From: Serratia marcescens subsp. marcescens ATCC 13880
GTDB taxonomy: Bacteria > Pseudomonadota > Gammaproteobacteria > Enterobacterales > Enterobacteriaceae
DNA length: 64,000 bases
Direction: 5' to 3'
Assembly: GCF_017299535.1 (NCBI RefSeq)
Contig: NZ_CP071238.1
Location: 4,774,001 to 4,838,000 of the forward strand
In this document: positions 1 through 9,440 of the stretch, in pieces
Layout: every line of letters begins with the position of its first letter
Position numbering within the stretch: the first letter of the stretch is position 1
Made by a program: the position numbers and the translations under genes
The notes under the pieces: generated by a model
What the model was told of the DNA's origin: nothing
Database searches by the model: none
What the model saw: only the letters and a program-made list of their open reading frames with translations

Positions 1-460
1 ACCGCGGCAACGCAGGCATCCCCGCCAGCCGCCGTTCGAACTGCGTGATGGCCGCAGGAGAACGGCTCAATCCACGCAGCCGCAGGCCATTCACCGCATC
101 GCTCTCCAGCGCCGTGAGCCACAGCGGTGGAGGAATGCTGGAGGACAATTGCTGCAGCAGATGAAAATAACGCCGGTTATGCTGGGCGTTGCTCGCCTGC
201 CGTTCGGCGCGGGCGCGGTGCAGCGCCCGCTGCGCCCGCTCTTGCTGTTGCTGACGGGCGAGCAACGTCAGTGCCGCCAGCTCTTCACCCAGCATCGCCA
301 GCCGCGCCTGCCGCAGCGCCTGTTGGTGACGCAATTGGCCGGCGACCAGGAACAGCGCCAGCAACAGTGCCGTTACCTGTAACATCAGCACGCCCAACCA
401 GAAATAGCCGCGTCGCCGATCGCGGCGTTGTCGCCAAGGCAGAAAGTTGACCTGATACAT
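1..460 (-). CDS. hofN: HofN, PilN-like inner-membrane assembly protein (partial, C-terminus off the left edge)
   Basis: The reading frame starts with ATG at 460 and stays open to the window edge, giving about 153 residues. It begins MYQVNFLPWR, has a basic stretch, then one hydrophobic segment (about residues 17-42), followed by a long Arg/Gln/Ala-rich coiled-coil-like region. This is the bitopic PilN architecture: a short cytoplasmic N-tail that contacts PilM, one membrane helix and a periplasmic helix. The start overlaps the hofM stop by one base (TGATG), so translation is coupled. In E. coli the hofMNOPQ genes lie beside mrcA and serve DNA uptake as a nutrient; that role here is inferred from position and family. 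Confidence 0.85.
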   Translation of the reverse strand, partial: MYQVNFLPWRQRRDRRRGYFWLGVLMLQVTALLLALFLVAGQLRHQQALRQARLAMLGEELAALTLLARQQQQERAQRALHRARAERQASNAQHNRRYFHLLQQLSSSIPPPLWLTALESDAVNGLRLRGLSRSPAAITQFERRLAGMPALPR

Positions 461-1293
461 CAGCGATCCTCCTCGCGCAGCGCCAGGCCACCGGCCAACG
501 CGAACGCCGAAGGATGCGCAGGCAACGGCGGACGCAGCTGCGTGAAGGCGCTGAGCGGCGACCAGGCAAGGCAACCGGCGGGCAAGGCTCCCGCCAGCAC
601 GCTGCCGGCATAGACCGGCCGATCGTCGCCCGCCGGCATCTGAGCTTGCAGCGCCCGCAGCGCCTGCGCGTCATCGTCGCCCGGCGCCAGACCAAAAGCG
701 AACGCGCCGTCGGCCGGCGCCACCCACAGCCATTCTCGTTCGAGACGGTGCATCAGCCCCGCAGCGGGCGGCACGCCTGCCGCCGTCGCCATCATCCGCA
801 GCGCGCAGGGGGTGATATCGACCGCTTGCGGATGCAGGCCAGCCTGACGCAGACAATGCAGCCACTGCTGCAGTTCCTGCCGCCGCGCGGCGGTCAGCAA
901 CAGCGCCGCCTCATCCGCCGGCGCGGTGCGATAGTCGAGCGCCAGCGTCTGGCCGTCGAGCGGAAACTGCTTCACACCGTGGCCGCCGATATAGTCGCTG
1001 CGTTCCGGCTCGCGCAGCCGCACGTCCGGCTGCGCCATGCGTTGCTGCAACACGCGCTGCGCCGGCAGGGCAATGCGTAAGGAAATATGTCGCGGCAGTT
1101 GGACGCGCCATTGCCGCAGCGCCCGGATCAGGAATTCAGAAGGTTCCAGACAGCCATCGCGTAAAACCGCCTGCGGCAGCGCCTGCTGCCACCAGTGGCG
1201 CAACTGCCAGCCGTTGCGGCGGCGTTGGGCCGCCACCGCCCGCACGCAGTCGATTTGTATATCCAGCCCCACCTGCCATGCTTGAGGGAACAT
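460..1293 (-). CDS. hofM: HofM, PilM-like actin-fold protein of the DNA-utilisation/type IV pilus apparatus
   Basis: 277 residues. I chose the ATG at 1293 because GGAGG lies about 10 bases upstream; a TTG at 1302 is almost on top of that ribosome site. The protein begins MFPQAWQVGLDIQ, the phosphate-1-type strand of PilM/FtsA-like ATPase folds. No membrane segment is apparent, which fits a cytoplasmic partner of HofN. It is divergent from mrcA, the conserved enterobacterial arrangement, and overlaps hofN by one base. PilM family proteins recruit the pilus alignment complex; in enterics without pili the set is needed for using DNA as a carbon source. Confidence 0.88.
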   Translation of the reverse strand: MFPQAWQVGLDIQIDCVRAVAAQRRRNGWQLRHWWQQALPQAVLRDGCLEPSEFLIRALRQWRVQLPRHISLRIALPAQRVLQQRMAQPDVRLREPERSDYIGGHGVKQFPLDGQTLALDYRTAPADEAALLLTAARRQELQQWLHCLRQAGLHPQAVDITPCALRMMATAAGVPPAAGLMHRLEREWLWVAPADGAFAFGLAPGDDDAQALRALQAQMPAGDDRPVYAGSVLAGALPAGCLAWSPLSAFTQLRPPLPAHPSAFALAGGLALREEDR

Positions 1294-1414
1294 GTTTCGC
1301 AAGCCTCCATAACATCAGATGATAAAAGAACATATCCATGTCGCAGGCTTGCCTTTATACTACCGCGCGGTTGTTTATAAACTGCCCAAATGACTTAGAA
1401 ATGGGAAATCTCAG

Positions 1415-3973
1415 GTGAAGTTCGTAAAGTATTTACTAATCCTTGCAGTATGTTGCATCGTGCTGGGAGCAGCCTCGATTTTCGGCTTGTACAAATATGT
1501 CGAGCCGCAGCTGCCCGACGTCGCAACGCTGAAAGATGTGCGGCTGCAGATACCGATGCAGGTCTACAGCGCCGATGGCGAACTGATCGCCCAATACGGC
1601 GAGAAGCGCCGCATTCCGCTGAAACTGGATCAAATTCCGCCGGTGATGGTGCACGCATTCATCGCCACCGAAGACAGCCGCTTCTATGATCACCATGGCG
1701 TCGATCCGGTCGGCATCTTCCGCGCCGCCTCCATCGCGTTGGTCTCCGGCCACGCTTCGCAGGGGGCCAGTACCATCACCCAACAGCTGGCGCGTAACTT
1801 CTTCTTAAGCCCGGAACGCACCCTGATGCGTAAAATCAAGGAAGCCTTCCTGGCGGTGCGCATCGAGCAGATGCTCACCAAGGATGAAATCCTTGAGCTG
1901 TATCTGAACAAGATCTATCTGGGTTACCGCGCCTACGGCGTAGGCGCCGCCGCGCAGGTCTATTTCGGCAAAGACGTCAGCCAGCTGACCCTGAGCGAAA
2001 TGGCGACCATCGCCGGCCTGCCGAAAGCGCCGTCCACCTTCAACCCGCTCTATTCGCACGATCGCGCCGTTGCCCGCCGCAACGTGGTGCTGTCGCGCAT
2101 GCTGGACGAACACTACATCACGCAGGCGCAGTACGATCAGGCGCGCTCCGAAGATCTGGTCGCCAATTACCATGCGCCGGAAATCAGCTTCTCCGCGCCG
2201 TATCTCTCCGAGATGGTGCGTCAGGAGATGATCAAGCGTTACGGTGAAAACGCCTATACCGACGGTTACAAGGTTTACACCACCGTCACCAAACGGCTGC
2301 AGTTGGCGGCGCAGGAGTCGGTACGCAACAACGTGCTGGCCTATGACATGCGCCACGGTTACCGCGGCCCATCCAACGTGTTGTGGAAAGTCGGCGAAGC
2401 GGCCTGGGATCGCAAACAGATTGTCGATTCGCTGAAAAACCTGCCGAACTACGGCCCGCTGGCGCCGGCGGTGATCACCGCCGCCAACCCGCAGGAAGCG
2501 ACGGCGATGCTGGCCGACGGCAGCAGTATTGCCCTGCCGATGGCGACCATGCGCTGGGCACGCCCATACCGTTCGGACACTCAGCAAGGCCCAACGCCGA
2601 AACGCGTCACCGACGTAGTGCAGGCCGGCCAGCAAGTGTGGGTGCGTAAAGTGAATGAAGCCTGGTGGCTGTCGCAGGTGCCGGACGTCAACTCGGCGCT
2701 GGTCTCTATCAACCCGAACGACGGCGCGGTGAAAGCGCTGGTTGGCGGCTTCGACTTCAATCAGAGCAAGTTCAACCGCGTCACGCAGGCTCTGCGTCAG
2801 GTGGGCTCGAACATCAAACCGTTCCTGTACACCGCCGCGATGGATAAAGGCCTGACGCTGGCCACCATTCTGAATGACTTGCCGATTACCCGTTGGGATG
2901 CCGGCGCCGGCACCGACTGGCGGCCGAAGAACTCGCCGCCGACCTACGACGGCCCGATTCGCCTGCGACAGGGGCTGGGGCAGTCGAAGAACGTGGTGAT
3001 GGTGCGTGCGATGCGCGCGATGGGCGTCGACTACGCGGCGGAATATCTGCAGCGCTTCGGCTTCCCGGCGCAGAATATCGTGCATACCGAATCGCTGGCG
3101 CTGGGGTCCGCCTCCTTCACCCCGATGCAGCTGGTGCGCGGCTACGCGGTGCTGGCGAACGGCGGTTATCTGGTCGACCCGTACTTCATCACCAAAATTG
3201 AAGACGATAACGGCAATACGGTGTTCGAAGCCAAACCGAAAGTGGTGTGCGGCAGCTGTAACCTGCCGGTGATCTACGGCGACACCCACCGTTCGGCGGT
3301 GCTGTCCGACGACAACATCGAAAACGTCGCCACCTCGCAGGAAGGCAACAACAGCACGGTGCCGATGCCTCAGCTGGAGCAAGTCACCCCGGCTCAGGTA
3401 CAGCAGGACGGCGATCAACAGTATGCGCCGCACGTCATCAGCACACAGCTGGCCTTCCTGATCCACGACGCGCTGAACAGCAACATCTTCGGCGAACCGG
3501 GTTGGATGGGTACCGCCTGGCGCGCCGGCCGCGATCTGAAACGTCATGATATCGGCGGCAAAACCGGTACCACCAACAGTTCCAAGGACGCCTGGTTCTC
3601 AGGCTATGGCCCGGATACCGTGACCTCGGTGTGGATCGGTTTCGACGATCACCGCCGCGACCTGGGCCGTTCGACGGTATCCGGCGCCATCCCGGATCAG
3701 ATTTCCGGCGGTGAAGGCGGTGCCAAGAGCGCCCAGCCGGCGTGGGACGACTTTATGAAAACCGCGCTGGAAGGCATCCCAGAGCAGAAAGTCACGCCGC
3801 CGCCGGGCATCATCAGCGTCACCATCGACAAGAGCAGCGGCAAGCTCTCTGGCGGTGGCGGCGGCAGCCGTTCCGAGTACTTCATCGAAGGAACGCAGCC
3901 GACGGACTACCCATCGCGCGATACCGGCACCACGTTGACCGATCCGGGCGGTGAAAGCCACGAGCTGTTCTGA
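1415..3973 (+). CDS. mrcA: Penicillin-binding protein 1A (bifunctional peptidoglycan glycosyltransferase/transpeptidase)
   Basis: 852 residues, close to E. coli PBP1A (850). A short cytoplasmic tail and signal anchor (residues 5-26) precede the GT51 domain, whose catalytic Glu86 sits in ATEDSRFYDHHG with the second signature QGASTITQQLARN. An OB-like linker follows, then the transpeptidase domain with SNIK (Ser465 nucleophile), SKN (524-526) and KTG (716-718). The tail is Gly/Ser-rich. It polymerises lipid II and cross-links peptides on the periplasmic face during side-wall growth, normally stimulated by lipoprotein LpoA. All active-site motifs are intact. A strong intrinsic terminator follows the stop, so it looks monocistronic. 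Confidence 0.98.
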   Translation: MKFVKYLLILAVCCIVLGAASIFGLYKYVEPQLPDVATLKDVRLQIPMQVYSADGELIAQYGEKRRIPLKLDQIPPVMVHAFIATEDSRFYDHHGVDPVGIFRAASIALVSGHASQGASTITQQLARNFFLSPERTLMRKIKEAFLAVRIEQMLTKDEILELYLNKIYLGYRAYGVGAAAQVYFGKDVSQLTLSEMATIAGLPKAPSTFNPLYSHDRAVARRNVVLSRMLDEHYITQAQYDQARSEDLVANYHAPEISFSAPYLSEMVRQEMIKRYGENAYTDGYKVYTTVTKRLQLAAQESVRNNVLAYDMRHGYRGPSNVLWKVGEAAWDRKQIVDSLKNLPNYGPLAPAVITAANPQEATAMLADGSSIALPMATMRWARPYRSDTQQGPTPKRVTDVVQAGQQVWVRKVNEAWWLSQVPDVNSALVSINPNDGAVKALVGGFDFNQSKFNRVTQALRQVGSNIKPFLYTAAMDKGLTLATILNDLPITRWDAGAGTDWRPKNSPPTYDGPIRLRQGLGQSKNVVMVRAMRAMGVDYAAEYLQRFGFPAQNIVHTESLALGSASFTPMQLVRGYAVLANGGYLVDPYFITKIEDDNGNTVFEAKPKVVCGSCNLPVIYGDTHRSAVLSDDNIENVATSQEGNNSTVPMPQLEQVTPAQVQQDGDQQYAPHVISTQLAFLIHDALNSNIFGEPGWMGTAWRAGRDLKRHDIGGKTGTTNSSKDAWFSGYGPDTVTSVWIGFDDHRRDLGRSTVSGAIPDQISGGEGGAKSAQPAWDDFMKTALEGIPEQKVTPPPGIISVTIDKSSGKLSGGGGGSRSEYFIEGTQPTDYPSRDTGTTLTDPGGESHELF

Positions 3974-3976
3974 TCG

Positions 3977-4007
3977 AAAAGGGCCAGAGAAATCTGGCCC
4001 TTTTTTT
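3977..4007 (+). terminator. Intrinsic terminator of mrcA
   Basis: A 12-bp perfect stem (AAAAGGGCCAGA pairing with TCTGGCCCTTTT) closed by a GAAA loop, followed by seven T residues. It begins four bases after the mrcA stop. The A-run on the left arm means it may also terminate nudE transcripts from the other strand. Confidence 0.93.
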
Positions 4008-4024
4008 ATTCGGCGTGAAGCGTA

Positions 4025-4579
4025 TCAGCGCGACGCGCGCAAAAATGCCTCGGAAAGGAACAGCGCGCTGACGTTGCGCGCCTCACGGAAATCCGGTTCC
4101 GCCAGCAGCGCCATCATGTTGGCGATCGGCCAGCGCACCTGCGGCAAGGGCTCCGGCTCATCCCCCTCCAGGCTCTGCGGATAGAGACCGTGCGCCAGCA
4201 CGATATTCATTTTGCTGGAAAAGTAGGACGGCGCCATCGTCAGCTTACTGAGAAAATCAAAGCGTTTCGCGCCGTACCCCACCTCTTCCATCAGCTCGCG
4301 GTTGGCCGCCTCCAGCACCCCTTCGCCGGGATCGATCAGCCCTTTCGGGAACCCCAGCTCATAGGATTCGGTGCCGACCGCATATTCGCGGATCAGCAGC
4401 AGGTCATCGCCAATCACCGGCACGATCATCACCGCTTCGCGATCCGAAGGCCGCATGCGTTCATACACCCGCCGAACACCGTTGCTGAATTCCAAATCGA
4501 CCGACTCGACGTTAAACAAACGCGAACGCGCGACCGTTTCCACTTTCAGAATTTTAGGTTTTTGCAGGTGTTTATCCAT
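4025..4579 (-). CDS. nudE: NudE, ADP-compounds hydrolase (Nudix family)
   Basis: 184 residues from ATG 4579, which has GAGG about seven bases upstream and matches the N-terminus of E. coli NudE (MxKxLQKP); an upstream in-frame ATG at 4618 lacks a matching ribosome site. The Nudix box is complete: GLIDPGEGVLEAANRELMEE then VG, supplying the REUXEE metal ligands. The family cleaves ADP-ribose, Ap3A and NADH to AMP plus a second product. The gene is convergent with mrcA, and both use the hairpin at 3977-4007. E. coli has the same neighbours (mrcA and yrfF/igaA). Confidence 0.95.
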   Translation of the reverse strand: MDKHLQKPKILKVETVARSRLFNVESVDLEFSNGVRRVYERMRPSDREAVMIVPVIGDDLLLIREYAVGTESYELGFPKGLIDPGEGVLEAANRELMEEVGYGAKRFDFLSKLTMAPSYFSSKMNIVLAHGLYPQSLEGDEPEPLPQVRWPIANMMALLAEPDFREARNVSALFLSEAFLRASR

Positions 4580-5024
4580 GATTGCCTCAAAGAGGTTACC
4601 CAGGCGCGGACGGGGCAACCGAAAAAATGATTGGCGTAACGCACGGCTCGTTGGCGCTCAAACGCTGACCAAATTCGATCCTGATCACATTGTGCGTTAA
4701 GGGCAAGCTCCGCCGCAACGCGCATGAACAGTAATTTACTTTCTTTTAACAAGCGTAGCCAGCGGCCGGCGATTTTCCGTACTGATTCAGCAAACAGCGC
4801 GCAAGAAAATAGGATAATACCGATATCGACGGCAGAGACCGGTTGCTAGTATCACGCAGGCAAGAATCAGTGATAAAATGGCCTTGCGTCATGAAGGAAT
4901 GAGATCCAGAGCGAGAATCTGTTTGTTCCCTCATTAGTTCTGGGTGCCTCCTGGCGGTTTACTCCGTATAATATTCAGCTTTTCATCAGGTTGGCGAAAT
5001 TCACGGGTGTGAGATGGGGATTGC
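4580..5024. other. Divergent intergenic region between nudE and igaA
   Basis: 445 bases with no convincing gene; it is clearly more AT-rich than its flanks. It must hold the divergent promoters of nudE and igaA. For igaA, a TATAAT at 4967-4972 lies about 55 bases before the start, with a poor -35 (GTGCCT, 17-base spacing). I see no repeat and no structured RNA that I can name. Confidence 0.6.
4672..4693 (-). promoter_or_regulatory. Possible CRP-type site upstream of nudE
   Basis: On the minus strand the sequence reads AATGTGATCAGGATCGAATT. It has a perfect TGTGA left half and a TC-A right half at the six-base CRP spacing, about 95 bases before the nudE start. A match this good can occur by chance in a 64-kb window, so this is only a candidate. 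Confidence 0.3.
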
Positions 5025-7160
5025 ATGAGCACAATAGTGTTGATATTGGCCTTAGTGCTTGTCTGCCTGATTGCCGCCGGCCTGTACCTGTGGTTCAAGG
5101 CCCGCAACCCGTCGGCGCTGGCGCACGCATTGCCGTTTATCAAGCCTGCCCACCGCAAGCTGACCGACGAAGAGCGCGCTGCAGTCGAGTTCTATCTCAA
5201 TCAGCAAAACAAGCTGAGCAACAAACTGTTGCCCGGCGGCGGCGCTACGCTGCCCGCGGCCAAGCTGGCGCTCACACCGCAAAGCGATAACGTATATCCG
5301 GTCACGCACGCCATCACCCGCTACGGGCTGGCCAGCGACGATCCCAATAAATGGCGCTATTACCTCGACGCGGAAGAGGTGCATCTGCCGCCGTTTTGGG
5401 AACCCTATATCACCGCCGACAACCATGTGGAAGTGATCAGAACCCAGACGCTGCCGCTGGTGATTTCGCTCAACGGGCACTCGCTGAAAGATCATATTCA
5501 CGATCGGCCGCAGCCGCCGGTGGTGGCCGCCACGCCGACCAAAAACGCGTCCATCCGCAAGGAAGAGAGCGAGCATGTCGAGCTGGTCAATATTCGCAAG
5601 GAAACGCCGGAAGAGCATGCGCTGAACCGGCCGAACGGCATCCGTGAAGCCGTCATCATCTCCGCCGCGCTGCTGCTGCTGTTCTTCAGCCTGATAAGCC
5701 CGGTGCTGGTTATCCCCTGGATGATTTTTGTGGCGGTGCTGATGATCGCCTGGGGATGCTGGAACCTGTTCCGCCGTCCGGCGTCGCGTGAGCTGAAAGA
5801 GATCCACTGCCTGCGCGGCACGCCGAAGCGCTGGGGCCTGTTCGGCGAGTCCGATCAGGGGCAGATCAGCAACATTTCGCTCGGCATCATCGATCTTATC
5901 TACCCGCCGCATTGGCAGCCGTACCTGACGCAGGATCTGGGCAAGACCACCGATGTGGACGTCTACCTCAATCGGCAGGTAGTGCGCCAGGGGCGCTTCC
6001 TCTCGCTGCATGACGAAGTGAAGAATTTCCCGCTGCAGCAGTGGGGCCGCAACGCGGTGCTGGTCGCCAGCTCGGCGCTGGTACTGCTGTTGCTGCTGAT
6101 CTATATTCCGCTCAACCTGCCGCTGACCCTCAGCATGGCCTGGCTGCAGGGTGCGCAAAAAGTGGAAGTGACCAGCGTGCAAGCCCTGGAAGCCACGCCG
6201 CTGCGCATCGGCGACACGCTGAAAGTGCGCGGCAGCGGCATGTGCTATGTGCCGCCGCCGGCCAACGGCGGCGGCACCGTCAATTTTGCGCCGTTCGACT
6301 GCTCCGGCATCTATTGGAACAACGCCGCCCCGCTGCCGCAGCCGGAATCGGAAGTCATAGACAAAGCGACGGCCCTGCTGGCCACGGTCAACAGCCAGCT
6401 GCATCCGAGCGGCGCCGATCAGAAGGTCAACCCGCAGCTGGCCAGCGCCATCGAGAAATCCGGCATGATCCTGTTGGATGACTTCTCTGATATCGTTCTG
6501 AAAACACAGGATTTGTGCCAGGCAGAAAACGACTGCGTGCGGTTAAAAAACGCCTTGGTCAACCTGGGCAACGCCAAAAACTGGAGCGGCCTGGTGAAAC
6601 GCGCCAGATCCGGCGCGCTGCAAGGCGTCAACGTCCTGCTGCGCCCGGTAAGCGCCGAGTCGCTGGAAAGCCTGACCAAAGTGGCCACGTCGTCGTTCAT
6701 CTTCAATGAAACGCGCCTGGCCGCCGCGGCGCTCAACAGCCCGCCGCCGGGCGGTTTCCTGATCCGCAGCGATGAAGGCCGCCAGCTGGTCAGCCATCCG
6801 CAGTCTTCAGCGCCGCAGAGCGAATACAACGCCCTCGACCAGTGGAATGAGCTGCAGCGCCTTTCCACTCTGCTGCTGCATACCCCGTTCCAGGCGCAAG
6901 GGGTGATCACCAGCCTCAGCGTCGATGCCAACGGCACCCGCCACGTGGCGCTGCACAGCGAACCGGACATGATCACCCTGTGGCGCTACCTCGGCACCAG
7001 CCTGCTGTTGCTGGCGGTGGTCGTCAGCCTGGGCTATAACGCCTGGCGGCTGGTGCAGCGTCGGCGCATCAATCAGCACCGCGTCGCCGATATCCAGCGT
7101 TACTACGACAGCTGCTTCAATCCGCAGATCAATCCGATGTCGATGCGGCCGATGGCCTGA
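5025..7160 (+). CDS. igaA: IgaA (YrfF/MucM), inner-membrane negative regulator of the Rcs phosphorelay
   Basis: 711 residues, the same length as E. coli YrfF. An N-terminal membrane helix (residues 3-25) is followed by a cytoplasmic region, a pair of helices near 210-245, another near 345-365, a large periplasmic region (about 365-650) and a last helix near 655-675. This is the five-segment IgaA topology. IgaA binds the phosphotransfer protein RcsD and keeps Rcs signalling low; the gene is essential in Salmonella and E. coli unless Rcs is inactive. The periplasmic part has paired cysteines (GMCYVPP, FDCSG, LCQAENDC) expected to form the disulfides known to matter in Salmonella IgaA. It stands alone upstream of yrfG. 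Confidence 0.95.
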   Translation: MSTIVLILALVLVCLIAAGLYLWFKARNPSALAHALPFIKPAHRKLTDEERAAVEFYLNQQNKLSNKLLPGGGATLPAAKLALTPQSDNVYPVTHAITRYGLASDDPNKWRYYLDAEEVHLPPFWEPYITADNHVEVIRTQTLPLVISLNGHSLKDHIHDRPQPPVVAATPTKNASIRKEESEHVELVNIRKETPEEHALNRPNGIREAVIISAALLLLFFSLISPVLVIPWMIFVAVLMIAWGCWNLFRRPASRELKEIHCLRGTPKRWGLFGESDQGQISNISLGIIDLIYPPHWQPYLTQDLGKTTDVDVYLNRQVVRQGRFLSLHDEVKNFPLQQWGRNAVLVASSALVLLLLLIYIPLNLPLTLSMAWLQGAQKVEVTSVQALEATPLRIGDTLKVRGSGMCYVPPPANGGGTVNFAPFDCSGIYWNNAAPLPQPESEVIDKATALLATVNSQLHPSGADQKVNPQLASAIEKSGMILLDDFSDIVLKTQDLCQAENDCVRLKNALVNLGNAKNWSGLVKRARSGALQGVNVLLRPVSAESLESLTKVATSSFIFNETRLAAAALNSPPPGGFLIRSDEGRQLVSHPQSSAPQSEYNALDQWNELQRLSTLLLHTPFQAQGVITSLSVDANGTRHVALHSEPDMITLWRYLGTSLLLLAVVVSLGYNAWRLVQRRRINQHRVADIQRYYDSCFNPQINPMSMRPMA

Positions 7161-7257
7161 ACCTGACGCCGGGCCTCCGCCCTGTCATCTGCTTATGCTA
7201 CGCTAACGCTATTATTCTCATCTGCGGACCGCCCGTCGGTCCGCCCGTGGAGTTTTT

Positions 7258-7938
7258 ATGGTTCCCGAATTTGATTGGCCGCAGATCGATACCGTGCTGC
7301 TGGATATGGACGGCACCTTGCTGGACCTGGAATTCGACAGTCACTTCTGGCTCAGCCTGGTGCCGCAAGCGCTGAGCGAAAGGCGCGCCATTCCGTTTGA
7401 CGAAGCCCGTCATATCATTGAGCGGGAATATCAGGCGGTGCAGCACACCATGAATTGGTATTGCTTCGATTACTGGAGCGAGCGGTTGGATCTGGATATC
7501 TACCGCATGACCAGCGAAGTGGGCAGCCGCGCCCGGCTGCGCGAGGATACCGAGCCGTTTTTACGGGCGCTGCGCGGCGCCGGCCTGCAAACCATTTTGC
7601 TGACCAACGCCCATCCGCACAGCCTGGCGGTGAAAATCGAGCATACCGGTCTGGATCGGCACCTTGATTTATTGTTTTCCACCCACACATTTGGTTATCC
7701 GAAAGAAGATCAGCGTCTGTGGCAGGCGGTGCAACAGCACACCGGGTTCAACCCACAGCGCACGCTGTTCGTCGACGACGGCGAGCCGATCCTCGACGCG
7801 GCGCGCACTTTCGGCATTCGTTACTGCCTGGGCGTGCAAAACCCGGACTCCAGCACGGCGGAGAAAAGCTTCCAGCGCCATCCGTCGATGCGCGACTATC
7901 GCCTGCTGATACCGGCGCTGGCCAAGGGGGAAGCATGA
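7258..7938 (+). CDS. yrfG: YrfG, GMP/IMP nucleotidase (HAD superfamily)
   Basis: 226 residues. HAD motif I is DMDGTLLDLEFD (about residues 16-27), motif II is the TN of ILLTNAHPH, motif III is in the YPKEDQRLW region and motif IV is VDDGEPILDAA. E. coli YrfG dephosphorylates GMP and IMP. It is the first gene of a yrfG-hslR-hslO run: its TGA overlaps the hslR ATG (ATGA). A conserved enterobacterial arrangement; nothing is damaged. Confidence 0.95.
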   Translation: MVPEFDWPQIDTVLLDMDGTLLDLEFDSHFWLSLVPQALSERRAIPFDEARHIIEREYQAVQHTMNWYCFDYWSERLDLDIYRMTSEVGSRARLREDTEPFLRALRGAGLQTILLTNAHPHSLAVKIEHTGLDRHLDLLFSTHTFGYPKEDQRLWQAVQQHTGFNPQRTLFVDDGEPILDAARTFGIRYCLGVQNPDSSTAEKSFQRHPSMRDYRLLIPALAKGEA

Positions 7939-8342
7939 AGGACAAAGCGACGCGCGACGACGCGGTCCGGCTGGATAAATGGCTGTGGGCCGCACGCTTC
8001 TACAAGACCCGCGCGCTGGCGCGCGAAATGATCGACGGCGGCAAGGTGCATTACAACGGCCAGCGCGGCAAGCCGAGCAAGATTGTCGAACTTAACGCCG
8101 AGCTCAAGCTGCGGCAGGGCAACGAAGAACGTACGGTGATCGTGCTGGCGCTGACCAGCCAACGCCGCGGCGCCGGCGAGGCGCAGCAAATGTATCAGGA
8201 AACCGAAGCCAGCATCGCCAACCGCGAAAAAATGGCGCTGGCGCGCAAGATGAACGCGTTGACCATGCCGCATCCGGACCGTCGTCCGGACAAAAAGGAG
8301 CGGCGCGACCTGATGAAATTTAAATTTGGTGAGCCGGAATAA
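7935..8342 (+). CDS. hslR: HslR (Hsp15), heat-shock ribosome-associated protein
   Basis: 135 residues from ATG 7935, which overlaps the yrfG stop by four bases. An S4 RNA-binding domain fills the first 60 residues (VRLDKWLWAARFYKTRALA), followed by a basic, lysine/arginine-rich C-terminus ending in KKERRDLMKFKFGEPE. Hsp15 binds free 50S subunits that carry a nascent chain after aborted translation and helps recycle them. E. coli HslR is 133 residues. Co-transcription with hslO, 25 bases downstream, suggests heat-shock control, although I did not identify a sigma-32 promoter. Confidence 0.96.
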   Translation: MKDKATRDDAVRLDKWLWAARFYKTRALAREMIDGGKVHYNGQRGKPSKIVELNAELKLRQGNEERTVIVLALTSQRRGAGEAQQMYQETEASIANREKMALARKMNALTMPHPDRRPDKKERRDLMKFKFGEPE

Positions 8343-8367
8343 GCCCTCACCGCAATGAGAGAAGATT

Positions 8368-9246
8368 ATGTCCAACCATGACCAATTGCACCGTTACCTG
8401 TTTGAAAACTACGCGGTGCGCGGCGAGCTGGTTACCGTCAGCGAAACCTATCAGCAGATCCTGAATAACCACGACTACCCGGCGCCGGTGCAAAAGCTGC
8501 TGGGTGAACTGCTGGTCGCCACCAGTCTGCTGACCGCGACCCTGAAGTTCGACGGCGATATCACCGTTCAGCTGCAAGGCGACGGCCCGCTGAAGCTGGC
8601 GGTGATCAACGGCAACAACCGCCAGGAGATGCGCGGCGTTGCGCGCACCCAGGCGCCTATCGCCGACGACAGCACCTTGCATCAGATGATCGGCAACGGC
8701 GTCATGGTCATCACCATTTCCCCGACGGAAGGCGAGCGCTATCAGGGCGTGGTCGGTCTGGAAGGTGAAACCCTGGCCGAATGCCTGGAAGCCTACTTCC
8801 GCCAGTCCGAGCAGCTGCCAACCCGCCTGTTCATTCGCACCGGCGAAGCGGAAGGCAACGCCGCGGCGGCCGGTATGCTGCTGCAGGTGCTGCCGGCGCA
8901 GGACGGCAATCTCGATGATTTCGATCATCTGGTGCAACTGACCAACACGGTCAAAAGCGAAGAGCTGTTCGGCCTACCGGCCAACGAAGTGTTGTACCGC
9001 CTGTACCACCAGGAAGAGGTCACTTTGTACGAACCGCAGGACGTGCAGTTCCGCTGCACCTGTTCTCGCCAACGTTGCGCCGACGCGCTGCTGACCCTGC
9101 CGACCGACGAAGTGGCGGACATGCTGGAGCAGGACGGCAACATCGACATGCACTGCGACTACTGTGGCAGCCACTATGTCTTTGACCCGGTTGATGTTGC
9201 CGCGTTGTATGCGGGTAACACCGGCGAAAGCGACCAGTTGCACTAA
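8368..9246 (+). CDS. hslO: Hsp33, redox-regulated holdase chaperone
   Basis: 292 residues, the family length. The N-terminal folding core is followed by the zinc switch with four cysteines, CTCS...(about 30 residues)...CDYC, near the C-terminus. In reducing cytosol the cysteines bind zinc; oxidation by HOCl or heat plus peroxide makes disulfides, unfolds the linker and activates holdase function. All four cysteines are present, so the switch should work. Last gene of the yrfG-hslR-hslO operon. Confidence 0.97.
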   Translation: MSNHDQLHRYLFENYAVRGELVTVSETYQQILNNHDYPAPVQKLLGELLVATSLLTATLKFDGDITVQLQGDGPLKLAVINGNNRQEMRGVARTQAPIADDSTLHQMIGNGVMVITISPTEGERYQGVVGLEGETLAECLEAYFRQSEQLPTRLFIRTGEAEGNAAAAGMLLQVLPAQDGNLDDFDHLVQLTNTVKSEELFGLPANEVLYRLYHQEEVTLYEPQDVQFRCTCSRQRCADALLTLPTDEVADMLEQDGNIDMHCDYCGSHYVFDPVDVAALYAGNTGESDQLH

Positions 9247-9259
9247 GTTACACCCTTTC

Positions 9260-9282
9260 GGCGGGCGCGCCCGGCGCCCGCC
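9260..9282 (+). terminator. GC-rich hairpin after hslO, possible terminator
   Basis: A 9-bp perfect stem GGCGGGCGC/GCGCCCGCC with a five-base loop begins 13 bases after the hslO stop. There is no T-run directly behind it; a T6 lies about 25 bases later. It could be a poor terminator or an RNA 3'-end stabiliser. Confidence 0.4.
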
Positions 9283-9440
9283 AACGCCCGCCGTTTGCAC
9301 GTTTGCTTTTTTCCGTGTGCTATCTCTCAGATCGTAACGAAATACCGCCTAAAACGTTAAATATTTGATACCCATCGCGGTTACGCACCGTTAGATCCCT
9401 ACAATTGCCGCCAGAAATTCTGTGACCAAGGAGTAGTAAC

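Noticed and set aside
1805..3547. 580-codon minus-strand open frame across mrcA
   Set aside because: It is antisense to the conserved mrcA frame; its composition (His/Arg/Gln-rich) is that of a high-GC shadow frame and it has no ribosome site or family.
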